Under the pieces are notes generated by a model that was not told the origin of the DNA, searched no databases, and saw only the letters and a program-made list of their open reading frames with translations. Below are positions 29,379 through 39,742 of a stretch of 64,000 nt of DNA, one piece after another. Made by a program: the position numbers and the translations under genes. Location of the stretch: positions 62,001 to 126,000 of the forward strand of contig JAEUHG010000227.1 in assembly GCA_016795425.1 (NCBI GenBank). The letters are read 5' to 3'. The DNA comes from Verrucomicrobiales bacterium. Its GTDB lineage: Bacteria; Verrucomicrobiota; Verrucomicrobiia; Limisphaerales; CAIMTB01. Numbering within the stretch: position 1 is the stretch's first letter; every line of letters begins with the position of its first letter.

Positions 29379-32300
29379 GTGTCCACGCCTGAATCGGCGG
29401 GGACACCGCATTGTCCCCAATGCGGCACCGATCTCCCGGGCGACGCTCCCGCCGGGCATTGTCCGCACTGTCTTCTCCGTGCGTCTATCGAGACTTCGCG
29501 AGACCACTCCCTGTCCGGGCAGGATCCAACGCTGGTATTTCAGCGCCACGTGGGGGATTACGAACTGATCGCCGAGATTGCTCGCGGCGGTATGGGGGTG
29601 GTGTATCGCGCCCGACAGCGGAGCCTGGGCCGTCTGGTCGCGGTGAAGATGCTTCTGGGTGGAGAATTTGCCGGACCGGATGAGGTGCGGCGCTTTCAGC
29701 GTGAAGCGGAGGCCGCGGCACGCCTGCGCCACCCGAACATCGTCGCCATTCACGAGTTCGGCTGGTGGGAGGGTCAACGGTTCCTGGCTATGGAACTGAT
29801 CCAGGGCAGGAGCCTCGCGGACTGGGTCCGGGACGGGCCCATGCCCTCCCGGCGCGCGGCGGGTTACCTGCGCGCGGTTGCCGAGGCGGTGGCGTTTGCC
29901 CACGCCCAGGGGATCCTCCATCGCGATCTTAAGCCTTCAAATGTGCTGATCGATGCCGCCTCGGATCAGCCGCGCATCACGGATTTCGGGCTGGCCAAGC
30001 ATTTGGAGCAGGATCGATCCGGGCCCGCGGATTCGGGGGCGCTCGATCGCCTAACGCTGTCCGGGTACGCTCTTGGATCCCCCGCCTACATGGCTCCGGA
30101 ACAGGCGGCGGGATCGGCCAATATTGGTCCCGGCACGGATGTCTATGCCCTTGGCGCCCTTCTCTACCACCTGATCAGCGGGCGGCCCCCATTTCAAAGC
30201 GACAGCATTGCCGCGACCTTGCGGCAGGTTCTGGAATCGGACCCGGTGCCTCCCCGGCAACTCAACCCGAGTATTCCGCTGGATCTACAGACCGTCTGCC
30301 TCAAGTGCCTGGAGAAATCGCCTGACCGCAGATATCCCTCCGCTTGGGCATTCGTCGAGGAACTGGACCGATTCCTTGCCCATGTTCCCATCCAGGCGCG
30401 GCCGTTGGGCCTGGGTGCGCGCGTCGCGAAATTCTGCCGAAGGCGGCCCGCCATCGCGGTCCTTGGACTGGCGGTGTTGGCTCTGGCGGTGACCATTCCG
30501 GTCATTGCCACGATCGCCGCCTGGCGAGTGGCCGCCGCGCGCGAGGCCGAGAATCTGGAACGACAACGGTTCATCGCCGCCAACCGCGAACTGCGACACG
30601 CCGTCAGCCTGCTCGAGTTGCAGCGCGCCGAGGAGGCCTTCCGGGCGCATGACCCATCGGTCGCCGTGGCGCATCTCGCCTCGTTGCTGCGCCGGGAACC
30701 GACCAATCAGGTCGCCGCCAGTCGACTAGTCTCGGCACTGGTCGATGGTCGCTGGATTTCGCGCGCCGGACCCGCGGTGCCTCATGGGCACGGCGTGCGC
30801 ATGGTGGCTTTCAGTCCGGACGATCGCCAGATCCTGAGCGTCACTCGAACCTCCCGGGTTGACCTCCGCGAGGCTTCCACCGGCCGCCTTCGTTTCACGT
30901 TGGCCCACGAGGGACCCGTGGTTTCCGGTCGCTTCAGCCCCGACGGTCGCCGATTGGTGACCGCGTCCTTCGACGGCACCGCCCGCGTTTGGAGCTCCGA
31001 CAACGGCGCGCCGTTGATTCCGCCGCTGCGTCACGCCGGTCCCGTCCGGTGGGCCGAGTTCAGTCCCGACTCCCAGCGCCTGGTCACGGCATCGGATGAC
31101 CACACGGCGGTGGTTTGGAACGCGGTCGATGGAGCCAGGATTCACACCCTCTCCCACCCCGGATCAAAAGTGGTCCGCGCCTGTTTTCGTCCGGACGGGA
31201 ACCAAATCGCGACGGCGACCGAACGTGGGGAGATTCGGCTTTGGACGGTTGAGTCGGGAGAAACGCGCGCATCGATGTCGGGCCTTTTGGGTCAGGTCCA
31301 TGCGCTGACCTACAGTCCGGACGGTTTGAAATTGGCGGCGGCAGGCGACGGGGGGCGGGCGATGGTGTGGAGCGTTGCAGATCCGCAGGCCCCCGGCTTG
31401 ACCCTGCATCATGCCGTCTGGGCGCCAGTCTGGCACATCACCTTCAGCCCTGACAGCGCGGTGGTTCTCACGGCGGCCGAGGACACGGTGGCCCGACTTT
31501 GGGATGCCGCGACGGGATTCCCGCTGAGCACGCAGTTGGTTCACGAAGGTGGGGTGGTGTATGCCGCCTTCAGTCCGGACGGCACCCGGGTGGTGACCAC
31601 TTCCGCGGATGTCTCCGCGCGCCTCTGGGACTGGCGATCCGGGCAGCGCCAGGGTCAACCCATGCGCCATCGAGACCCCGTCCGCTGGGCGGCGTTCACC
31701 TCGGACGGACGTGGCCTCATCACGGCTTCCGACGACGAGACCACGCAGTATTGGAGGCTTCCGTCGCACGTTCAACCGACGGTCGAGATTCGGCATTCGC
31801 AGGGCGTCACAGTCGCGGAGTTTCTCGAGAACCATTCGCAAATTTTCACGGCTTCCCTGGATCAGACGGCGCGCTTGTGGGACGCGCGAACCGGTGAATC
31901 CTTCGGTGAGCCGATGCAGGCACCAGCGGCGATTCTCTGCGCCGGTGTCGACCCTGATTCAGCGCTCGCCGCATTGGGTTGCATCGACGGCTCGGTCGGG
32001 GTCTGGGATCTCAGGATTCGCCAACGCCTCGCCGAGTTTCGCGGGCATACCGCGCCGATCCAATCGGTGCGGTTCAGCCAGGATGCCAAGGCCATCGTCA
32101 CGGCTTCCGAAGACGGGTCAGCCCGAGTTTGGCAGCCACTGTCGGGTCAGCCCATCACCCCGCCACTGGCGCATCTGGCAGCGGTGCGTGCTGCGGATTT
32201 CTCCTCCGACGGTCGGAGGGTGGCGACGGCGTCCGATGATGCGTCGGCTCGCGTTTGGGACGCCTCGACAGGACACCCCGTCACGCCGCCATTGCGTCAC

Positions 32301-32987
32301 GGCGATCATGTCAAAGGCGTGCATTTCAGTCGGGACGGCCTACGGATCGTGACCGCGTCGACGGACAACACGGCGCGAATATGGGACGTCGCTTCCGGAC
32401 GGGTGTTGGTTCCTCCTCTCCAGCACGAACGGATCGTGGAAGCCGCGTGGTTCACGCCCGACGACCGACGCGTGGTGACCGTCTCGCAGGATCGGACCGC
32501 CAGGGTCTGGGATGCGGACACCGGACAGGCATTGACGCCGCCGCTGCTTCATTCGAGCGCGGTTTCGCACTTGGTTCTCAGTCGTGACGGTCGGCGGATG
32601 CTGACTGGGGCATGGAACTCTCTGGCGCGTGTTTGGGACGTAGAGACGGGTTTGCCGTTGTCCGAATGGTTCGACACCGCGGGATTCCCTACCGCCATAG
32701 CTTTCGACGCATCGGGGCACTGGATCGCGACCTGTTCCCAATCCGGGATGGTGCGTTGCCGGAGGGTCCCCACGCCTCCCGTGCCGGTGCCTGGGTGGTT
32801 CATGGACCTGGCCGAAGCGGTGGCCGGGACGCGCGTCAGCGAACGGGGTCACCTCGAACTCCTACCGCACGGAGAGTTCGAATCGGCGTCCATGGCCGGA
32901 TCCAAGCCCGACCAAGAAGGCTTTTACGAACGAGTGGGACGATGGATTCAGGCCGATCCCTCACAACGGCCATCAACGCCCTACTGA
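29379..32987 (+). CDS. Ser/Thr protein kinase with C-terminal WD40 sensor domain
   Basis: A 1202-residue PknB-type membrane kinase. Residues 11-32 form a zinc ribbon (two CPxC pairs). Kinase domain about 50-325: glycine loop ARGGMGVVY, VAVKML with the ATP Lys near 90, HRDLKPSN near 181, DFGLAK near 203 and MAPEQAAG, so all catalytic residues are present. A single membrane helix lies at about 361-385, followed by a short helical linker. From about 465 to 1130 run some sixteen WD40 repeats, each ending in an RLWD or RVWD variant, presumably two propellers outside the membrane. It probably phosphorylates the neighbouring sigma factor or its partner in response to a ligand. Start is GTG 29379. 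Confidence 0.9.
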   Translation: MSTPESAGTPHCPQCGTDLPGDAPAGHCPHCLLRASIETSRDHSLSGQDPTLVFQRHVGDYELIAEIARGGMGVVYRARQRSLGRLVAVKMLLGGEFAGPDEVRRFQREAEAAARLRHPNIVAIHEFGWWEGQRFLAMELIQGRSLADWVRDGPMPSRRAAGYLRAVAEAVAFAHAQGILHRDLKPSNVLIDAASDQPRITDFGLAKHLEQDRSGPADSGALDRLTLSGYALGSPAYMAPEQAAGSANIGPGTDVYALGALLYHLISGRPPFQSDSIAATLRQVLESDPVPPRQLNPSIPLDLQTVCLKCLEKSPDRRYPSAWAFVEELDRFLAHVPIQARPLGLGARVAKFCRRRPAIAVLGLAVLALAVTIPVIATIAAWRVAAAREAENLERQRFIAANRELRHAVSLLELQRAEEAFRAHDPSVAVAHLASLLRREPTNQVAASRLVSALVDGRWISRAGPAVPHGHGVRMVAFSPDDRQILSVTRTSRVDLREASTGRLRFTLAHEGPVVSGRFSPDGRRLVTASFDGTARVWSSDNGAPLIPPLRHAGPVRWAEFSPDSQRLVTASDDHTAVVWNAVDGARIHTLSHPGSKVVRACFRPDGNQIATATERGEIRLWTVESGETRASMSGLLGQVHALTYSPDGLKLAAAGDGGRAMVWSVADPQAPGLTLHHAVWAPVWHITFSPDSAVVLTAAEDTVARLWDAATGFPLSTQLVHEGGVVYAAFSPDGTRVVTTSADVSARLWDWRSGQRQGQPMRHRDPVRWAAFTSDGRGLITASDDETTQYWRLPSHVQPTVEIRHSQGVTVAEFLENHSQIFTASLDQTARLWDARTGESFGEPMQAPAAILCAGVDPDSALAALGCIDGSVGVWDLRIRQRLAEFRGHTAPIQSVRFSQDAKAIVTASEDGSARVWQPLSGQPITPPLAHLAAVRAADFSSDGRRVATASDDASARVWDASTGHPVTPPLRHGDHVKGVHFSRDGLRIVTASTDNTARIWDVASGRVLVPPLQHERIVEAAWFTPDDRRVVTVSQDRTARVWDADTGQALTPPLLHSSAVSHLVLSRDGRRMLTGAWNSLARVWDVETGLPLSEWFDTAGFPTAIAFDASGHWIATCSQSGMVRCRRVPTPPVPVPGWFMDLAEAVAGTRVSERGHLELLPHGEFESASMAGSKPDQEGFYERVGRWIQADPSQRPSTPY
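30781..32775 (+). repeat. About sixteen WD40 repeats in the kinase gene
   Basis: Protein-level repeats with a period of 40-44 residues. The typical unit reads V-x-x-x-x-F-S-x-D-G-x-x-(I/V)-x-T-A-S-x-D-x-(S/T)-A-R-(V/I)-W-D. Repeats 11-15 are the most similar to each other and also share a PPLxH linker, which suggests recent internal duplication. Confidence 0.85.
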
Positions 32988-33081
32988 ACCGGCACTCTGG
33001 AGTGGAAGCCATTCCCACCTGCGGCCTGGGTTGAGCGAAAATTCCTGTAATAGGCGATCCCGGTTGCTTAGTTGGGGAAGC

Positions 33082-34644
33082 ATGGGACCTCAGGTTTCAC
33101 GATCTTGCCGAGCGTTCGGGATACTGGCGACCCGCTGGTTGGCGTCGATTTTGATCGCGCATTCGGCCGCGGCGCAGGAGGCCAAAATGGCGTATCAAGG
33201 GCGATTGACCGAATCCGGGCTTCCCGCCAACGGACTTTTCGAGATGCGGTTTGGCTTGTTCGACACTCCCGACACGGGCACCGGCACACGGCAAGGGGCG
33301 GAGGTCTCGGTGTCCGACGTCGCGGCGGAGAACGGGGTCTTCACGGCGCTGCTGGATTTCGGTGTGAGCGTGTTCGATGGCACGCCGCGATTCCTGGAAA
33401 TCAGCGTCCGCCGGGCGGGGAGCACCAATTCGTTCGCGACGTTGAGTCCACGACAGGCCATCACGCCGGTGCCCTACGCGATTCGGACCCTGAGTGCCAC
33501 GCCCGTGCCGGGCGGGGTTCAGTCGGATGGGAGTGGCAATGTCGCCGTTGGCACCGCGGTCTTTCCTCCCGGGATTCGTCTCAACGTCGAGGGCGCGACC
33601 CGCGTTTCGCCGGGTGGAAACGGCGGCCTGGTGCAGATCGGAACGCCGAATGGCGAGACGGGCCTGACCATCGCGGGCACCAACCGCGTCGATCTGCGGT
33701 TTAACCGCGATACGCTCACGCTGGCGGCAGGATCGAATTCGGGTCCGCCGCCGCCCTGGAACGGCCTGACCCTCAATACCAACGGAAACGTCGGGATCGG
33801 TTTGGCATCTCTGGCTTCCAACTCGTTGTGGAAACTCGAAGTCAACGGCCCGACCCGGATCACCCCGGTCGGAGCCGCCGGTGGCGCCATTCAATTCAGC
33901 ACGCCCAACAGCGAGACCGGAATGTCGATCCTGGGCCGGAACCGCGCCGACCTCCGCTTCGATGATGCCAGCGTCAAACTCGTCGCCGGTCCTGGCAACG
34001 GCCCCCCCGGCAACTCCAGCGGGTTGAGCATTGATCTCCACGGTCGAGTGGGGATTGGCACTTCAAGTCCAACCCACACCTTGTCCGTGGCAGGCAGTGC
34101 CAGTGTGGCCGATCGGCTTCAGGTCGGTCCGGTTTTGTTGCCGTCTGCGATGTTGGAGGTCGCTTCGGCGGGTCAGCCCGCGATCCGCGCCGAATCAGCC
34201 AATCGCGATATTCCCGCGGTCTCCGCTTCGGGTCTGACCCACGGACGAGCCATCCACGCGGACGGTCATGTCACACAGGGGCGGATCAACGGTGGTTTCG
34301 TCAAAGCCATGGTGGTGATCTCAGGTCTCACCATCCAACGGTGCTTCAATGGCGTGGGCGACGAATCAACAACCCCGGAACTGACCCAAGGAAACTGCGG
34401 TATCAGCATCTCGAAAGTGGAAGCGGATTCGTACGTTGACTCCACCTACATCGACTTCGGATTCCGGGTGACCGACCGCTTCATCATCGTGACGCCAGGG
34501 CAGCGATCCAATCGTTTGGCGGTCGCCAACCTCTTTTACGCGCCTCGCGGAATCGACACTGAGATCGCTGTCGTGGTGGGCTTGGCGGATGGGGAGGAAT
34601 CGGGTGCCGACGCCCCAATTCCATTCACGGTGGTGGTCTTTTGA
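33082..34644 (+). CDS. Secreted tail-fibre-like repeat protein
   Basis: A 520-residue exported protein. A signal peptide (hydrophobic stretch ending HSAAAQEAK) leads into a domain of the type MAYQGRLTESGLPANGLFEMRF, a widespread N-terminal module in secreted proteins of Planctomycetota, Verrucomicrobiota and Bacteroidota. It is followed by PRQAITPVPYAI, then two homologous units of about 73 residues, each with TPN.ETG, R.DLRF and ending in VGIG. The (N/R)VGIG turns resemble those of phage tail fibres and trimeric adhesins. The last 110 residues form a separate beta-rich end domain. It may be an adhesin or a surface fibre. I use ATG 33082; the frame is open from 33031. The gene follows the kinase by 94 bp and might be regulated by it. 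Confidence 0.55.
   Translation: MGPQVSRSCRAFGILATRWLASILIAHSAAAQEAKMAYQGRLTESGLPANGLFEMRFGLFDTPDTGTGTRQGAEVSVSDVAAENGVFTALLDFGVSVFDGTPRFLEISVRRAGSTNSFATLSPRQAITPVPYAIRTLSATPVPGGVQSDGSGNVAVGTAVFPPGIRLNVEGATRVSPGGNGGLVQIGTPNGETGLTIAGTNRVDLRFNRDTLTLAAGSNSGPPPPWNGLTLNTNGNVGIGLASLASNSLWKLEVNGPTRITPVGAAGGAIQFSTPNSETGMSILGRNRADLRFDDASVKLVAGPGNGPPGNSSGLSIDLHGRVGIGTSSPTHTLSVAGSASVADRLQVGPVLLPSAMLEVASAGQPAIRAESANRDIPAVSASGLTHGRAIHADGHVTQGRINGGFVKAMVVISGLTIQRCFNGVGDESTTPELTQGNCGISISKVEADSYVDSTYIDFGFRVTDRFIIVTPGQRSNRLAVANLFYAPRGIDTEIAVVVGLADGEESGADAPIPFTVVVF
33601..34074 (+). repeat. Tandem 73-residue duplication in the fibre-like protein
   Basis: Two copies, about 33601-33816 and 33856-34074. Shared landmarks are R(V/I)(S/T)P, TPN-x-E-T-G, R-x-D-L-R-F, P-x-x-x-G-L and N/R-V-G-I-G. 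The copies are diverged at the DNA level, so the duplication is old. Confidence 0.75.
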
Positions 34645-34682
34645 CCGCCGCTTCATCGGGCCACCCTTTGCAGCCTGATCCC

Positions 34683-36272
34683 ATGACCCATCGATCTCAT
34701 CGCTTCGTGCGACCCCTCCTTGGGTTGGCGGTTTGGATGATCTCCGAGGTCGTCAGTCTGACCCAGGATTTCGCGGTGGACCCGATCGGCTTCCTCACCT
34801 TGGCTGGCGAGAGTTCCGGCGGCGGCTTCGCCGTTCGAGGTTCCTGGTCTCCGGTCGATGACCGAGGCATGACCCGAGGCGAATTCGCCATCCAAGGTGC
34901 GCTCCGCACGGTGCTCTCACCCGAGGCGCCCTCCTTGACGCCAGAGTCGGTGGTTGTGAATGGCAGTTTTGAAGAGGTTACCACGGCATTCATTCCGGAC
35001 GCGCAGGGCATCATGGCACTCTCGCCGGCGGTTTCCGGGGCGAATCTGCTGCCCTACGGCGACGCCGAGGGACTCGTCGCCACCGACGGTTCGGTGGGAG
35101 TGGCCATTCCGGGGTGGTCCACCGAGGGCCCGATGTCGGTGATCACGTGGGTCACTCAGGATAATTGGCTCACTCCCACGAGCCCGGGGCCGCCCGATCG
35201 TGGGTTGAACCTGTTTTATGGCGGGATCGAGAATCCGATGACGACAGCGAAAACGCGCCTGGACCTGCCGGTCGACGCGGCGCTCATCGATGCCGGGGCG
35301 GTTCGAGCGCAGTTGTCGGGTTGGTTCGGGGGATTTCTGGGGCAGGGGGATACCGCTTCCCTTGGCCTTCGATTTCTCAACGCCGCTGGCGCTGATCTGG
35401 GTGCGTTCCTCATCGGTGCGGTCACGCCGACGCAGCGCGCCCTGACCACCGGCCTGGTCTATGATTCCGCCACCCGGACGGTGCCCCCAGGTGCCCGCAA
35501 AGCCGAAGTGATCCTTGAGATGCGCCGTGAAGCCGGGATAGGTTGGAATGATGGAATAGCCGACAATCTCAGCCTCGTGCTGTTTGCGGCCCGGCCGAGC
35601 GCGATGCCGGGTTGGAGCGTGATCGGGTCCGAGGTCCACTGGATCTCCAACCCGAATGCGCTCGGGGTTCAATCGCCACAGGGAGGCAAGTTCCTCGACC
35701 TCACTGGGGCCCGCGATTTTCAGCCTTACGGTGGCGTGGCCCAGATCCTGTCAACCGTCCCCCACCAAACGTACCGGGTCAGTTTCTGGCTGGGCACGCG
35801 GCAGGACGTCCCTGCTTTCCGTGGTCCGGTGACCGTGGACGTTGAGGTGATGGGGGCGATCCACACGGTTCGCTGGGATCCCGAGGGCCCCGGCAATCAA
35901 TGGAAGGAATTCTCCTTCAATTTCACCGCCGACTCCGCGACGACGCGGATCGCGTTCGTCGGCGGATCGAGCGGCGGCGGTGCCTTGATCGGACTTGATC
36001 AGGTCGCCGTGGTGCCCATCACCTCGGAGGAGGAGCCCGTCCTCGTCGTTTCGTTGCCCGTCGGCCCCGAACCGCCTGCGGCATTGGAACTCTCCTTTCC
36101 CAGCGTGGGCGGACAGCGGTACTTCATCGAGGCATTGGCTGACATCGCGTCGGGGAACTGGAACCTGCTGCCGGAAACGGAGCGCACTGGGACCGGGGCA
36201 CGGATCTCTGTCCTGGCGCCGATTCGGGTCGGCGCCGGCGCCCAGTTCTTTCGATTGCGCGTGGGGCGGTAA
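34683..36272 (+). CDS. Secreted DUF642/choice-of-anchor C-like protein
   Basis: A 529-residue exported protein. After an N-terminal signal (PLLGLAVWMISEVVS) comes a short prefix, then two jelly-roll-like regions. The second (about residues 315-455) has GGKFLDLTG, a TVPHQTYRVSFWL strand and a SGGGALIGLDQV end, the pattern of DUF642/'choice-of-anchor C' carbohydrate-binding-like domains. The first (about 90-300) contains a similar NLFYGG strand set. The C-terminal 65 residues (ALELSFPSVGGQRYFIEAL ... QFFRLRVG) match a terminal domain also seen on the subtilisin at 39.7 kb. Carbohydrate binding is a family-level inference. ATG 34683 is used because it starts a signal peptide. Confidence 0.55.
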   Translation: MTHRSHRFVRPLLGLAVWMISEVVSLTQDFAVDPIGFLTLAGESSGGGFAVRGSWSPVDDRGMTRGEFAIQGALRTVLSPEAPSLTPESVVVNGSFEEVTTAFIPDAQGIMALSPAVSGANLLPYGDAEGLVATDGSVGVAIPGWSTEGPMSVITWVTQDNWLTPTSPGPPDRGLNLFYGGIENPMTTAKTRLDLPVDAALIDAGAVRAQLSGWFGGFLGQGDTASLGLRFLNAAGADLGAFLIGAVTPTQRALTTGLVYDSATRTVPPGARKAEVILEMRREAGIGWNDGIADNLSLVLFAARPSAMPGWSVIGSEVHWISNPNALGVQSPQGGKFLDLTGARDFQPYGGVAQILSTVPHQTYRVSFWLGTRQDVPAFRGPVTVDVEVMGAIHTVRWDPEGPGNQWKEFSFNFTADSATTRIAFVGGSSGGGALIGLDQVAVVPITSEEEPVLVVSLPVGPEPPAALELSFPSVGGQRYFIEALADIASGNWNLLPETERTGTGARISVLAPIRVGAGAQFFRLRVGR

Positions 36273-36366
36273 GGTGTCGGCGCATCGCGGCGGAAGATCC
36301 GCCCGAGGCGTTGCGTGGGCCAGGTGGCGCCATTAGGATGGGGTCTCTTAACCTGGAGTTTGCCTT

Positions 36367-38622
<2,256 letters not shown>

Positions 38623-38933
38623 GCCGGATGGTTCAGACCGCTTTGGCTTCGGTTGGCTGAGAGCACGACGGGTGTGGTGAACAAGTTTGGGAACAACTCC
38701 TTGTTTTCCCGGCGCATAAAAGGTGATGGAATGCTAGTGGCGAAGCGAAAGCGCACGGATCCAGAATGCGGCCTTCGAGACCTTTGGGCCGCGGCGTCAG
38801 GATCAAGAGCCCTTCGGGGCCACGCGAAAGCGTTCTAATCCCGCCTGGCGGGAGCGCCGGTCTCAATTGTGCCATCGCTTCGCTTTTTCCTTTTTCCCAC
38901 CGCCACCAGAACTCGCTACACTGCCCACCACAC
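38623..38933. other. Non-coding gap between metallohydrolase and yebC
   Basis: About 310 bp with no gene called. It contains three small hairpins: GCGGCC/GGCCGC around 38768-38792 with a 13-base loop, a GCCC-TTCG-GGGC tetraloop hairpin at 38809-38820, and TCCCG/CGGGA near 38840-38854. None is followed by a T run on the plus strand. The upstream extension of the yebC frame enters here but is unlike YebC. Confidence 0.5.
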
Positions 38934-39653
38934 ATGGGTGCCCAATGGAAACAGGCTGGCCGGGAGGCCAATGCGCAGAAGAAGGGTCAGTTGGTCAGCA
39001 AACTGACCCGTGAAATCATGGTGGCTGCCAAACTGGGGGGGCCCGATCCCGATCTCAATGCGCGCCTCGCCGCGGCCGTGGAAAAGGCCCGTAAAGCCAG
39101 CGTCTACCGCGACACCATCGAGCGGGCGATCAAGAAGGGAGCAGGTCTCACCGACGACGCCATCGAATACGAGACGGTCGTCTACGAGGGCTTTGCCCCG
39201 CACAAAGTCCCTGTCATTGTGGAATGCCTCACCGACAATCGCAATCGGACGGCCCCGGATATCCGCAACTTGTTCAAGGCCGGTTCCCTTGGAAACCCTG
39301 GCAGTGTCGGATTCTTCTTCGATCACCTGGGTGTCGTTGAGGCGACGCATAATGACAAAACCCGCGACTCGGAGGCCGATGCCATCGAGGCCGGGGCCCA
39401 AAATGTTGAGCCCCTGGAGGCGGAGGAAGTCGCTGAAGGCGAGATCGGGGCCCGTTTCTTGACCGATCCCAAGGATTTGGCGCCCGTCTCGAAGTGGTTG
39501 AGCAAGGCGGGCTGGAAGGTCACGGCGAGCGAAATGCGCTATGTCGCCAAGAACCCGGTGGTGATCAGTGACGCTCAGCGCAAAGAGGTCGTCGAGTTCC
39601 TGACGGCCATCGACGATCACGACGACGTGCACCGCGTCTACGCGGCGCTCTGA
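38934..39653 (+). CDS. yebC: YebC/PmpR family transcription or translation factor
   Basis: A 239-residue protein of the YebC family: MGAQWKQAGREANAQKKGQ at the start, then IKKGAG near residue 65, YEGFAPHKVPVIVE near 85, NR(N)RTAPDIR and a GSLGNPGSVGFFF block. Members were described as DNA-binding regulators and, more recently, as ribosome-associated factors for proline-rich stretches; both are knowledge from other species. The YebC paralogue type usually reads GHSKW at the start, while GAQWKQAGR is the variant found here. The ATG at 38934 is fixed by homology. It is a single gene. A run of seven G occurs near codon 34. Confidence 0.88.
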   Translation: MGAQWKQAGREANAQKKGQLVSKLTREIMVAAKLGGPDPDLNARLAAAVEKARKASVYRDTIERAIKKGAGLTDDAIEYETVVYEGFAPHKVPVIVECLTDNRNRTAPDIRNLFKAGSLGNPGSVGFFFDHLGVVEATHNDKTRDSEADAIEAGAQNVEPLEAEEVAEGEIGARFLTDPKDLAPVSKWLSKAGWKVTASEMRYVAKNPVVISDAQRKEVVEFLTAIDDHDDVHRVYAAL

Positions 39654-39742
39654 CCGTCGAATCGTGGGACGGTCGTGGCGCACGCCGCGACGAGCGTGCG
39701 GAGCCTCGCCAGTGCGTGGTCCGTCGCCTAGGCTTCCTGGAA

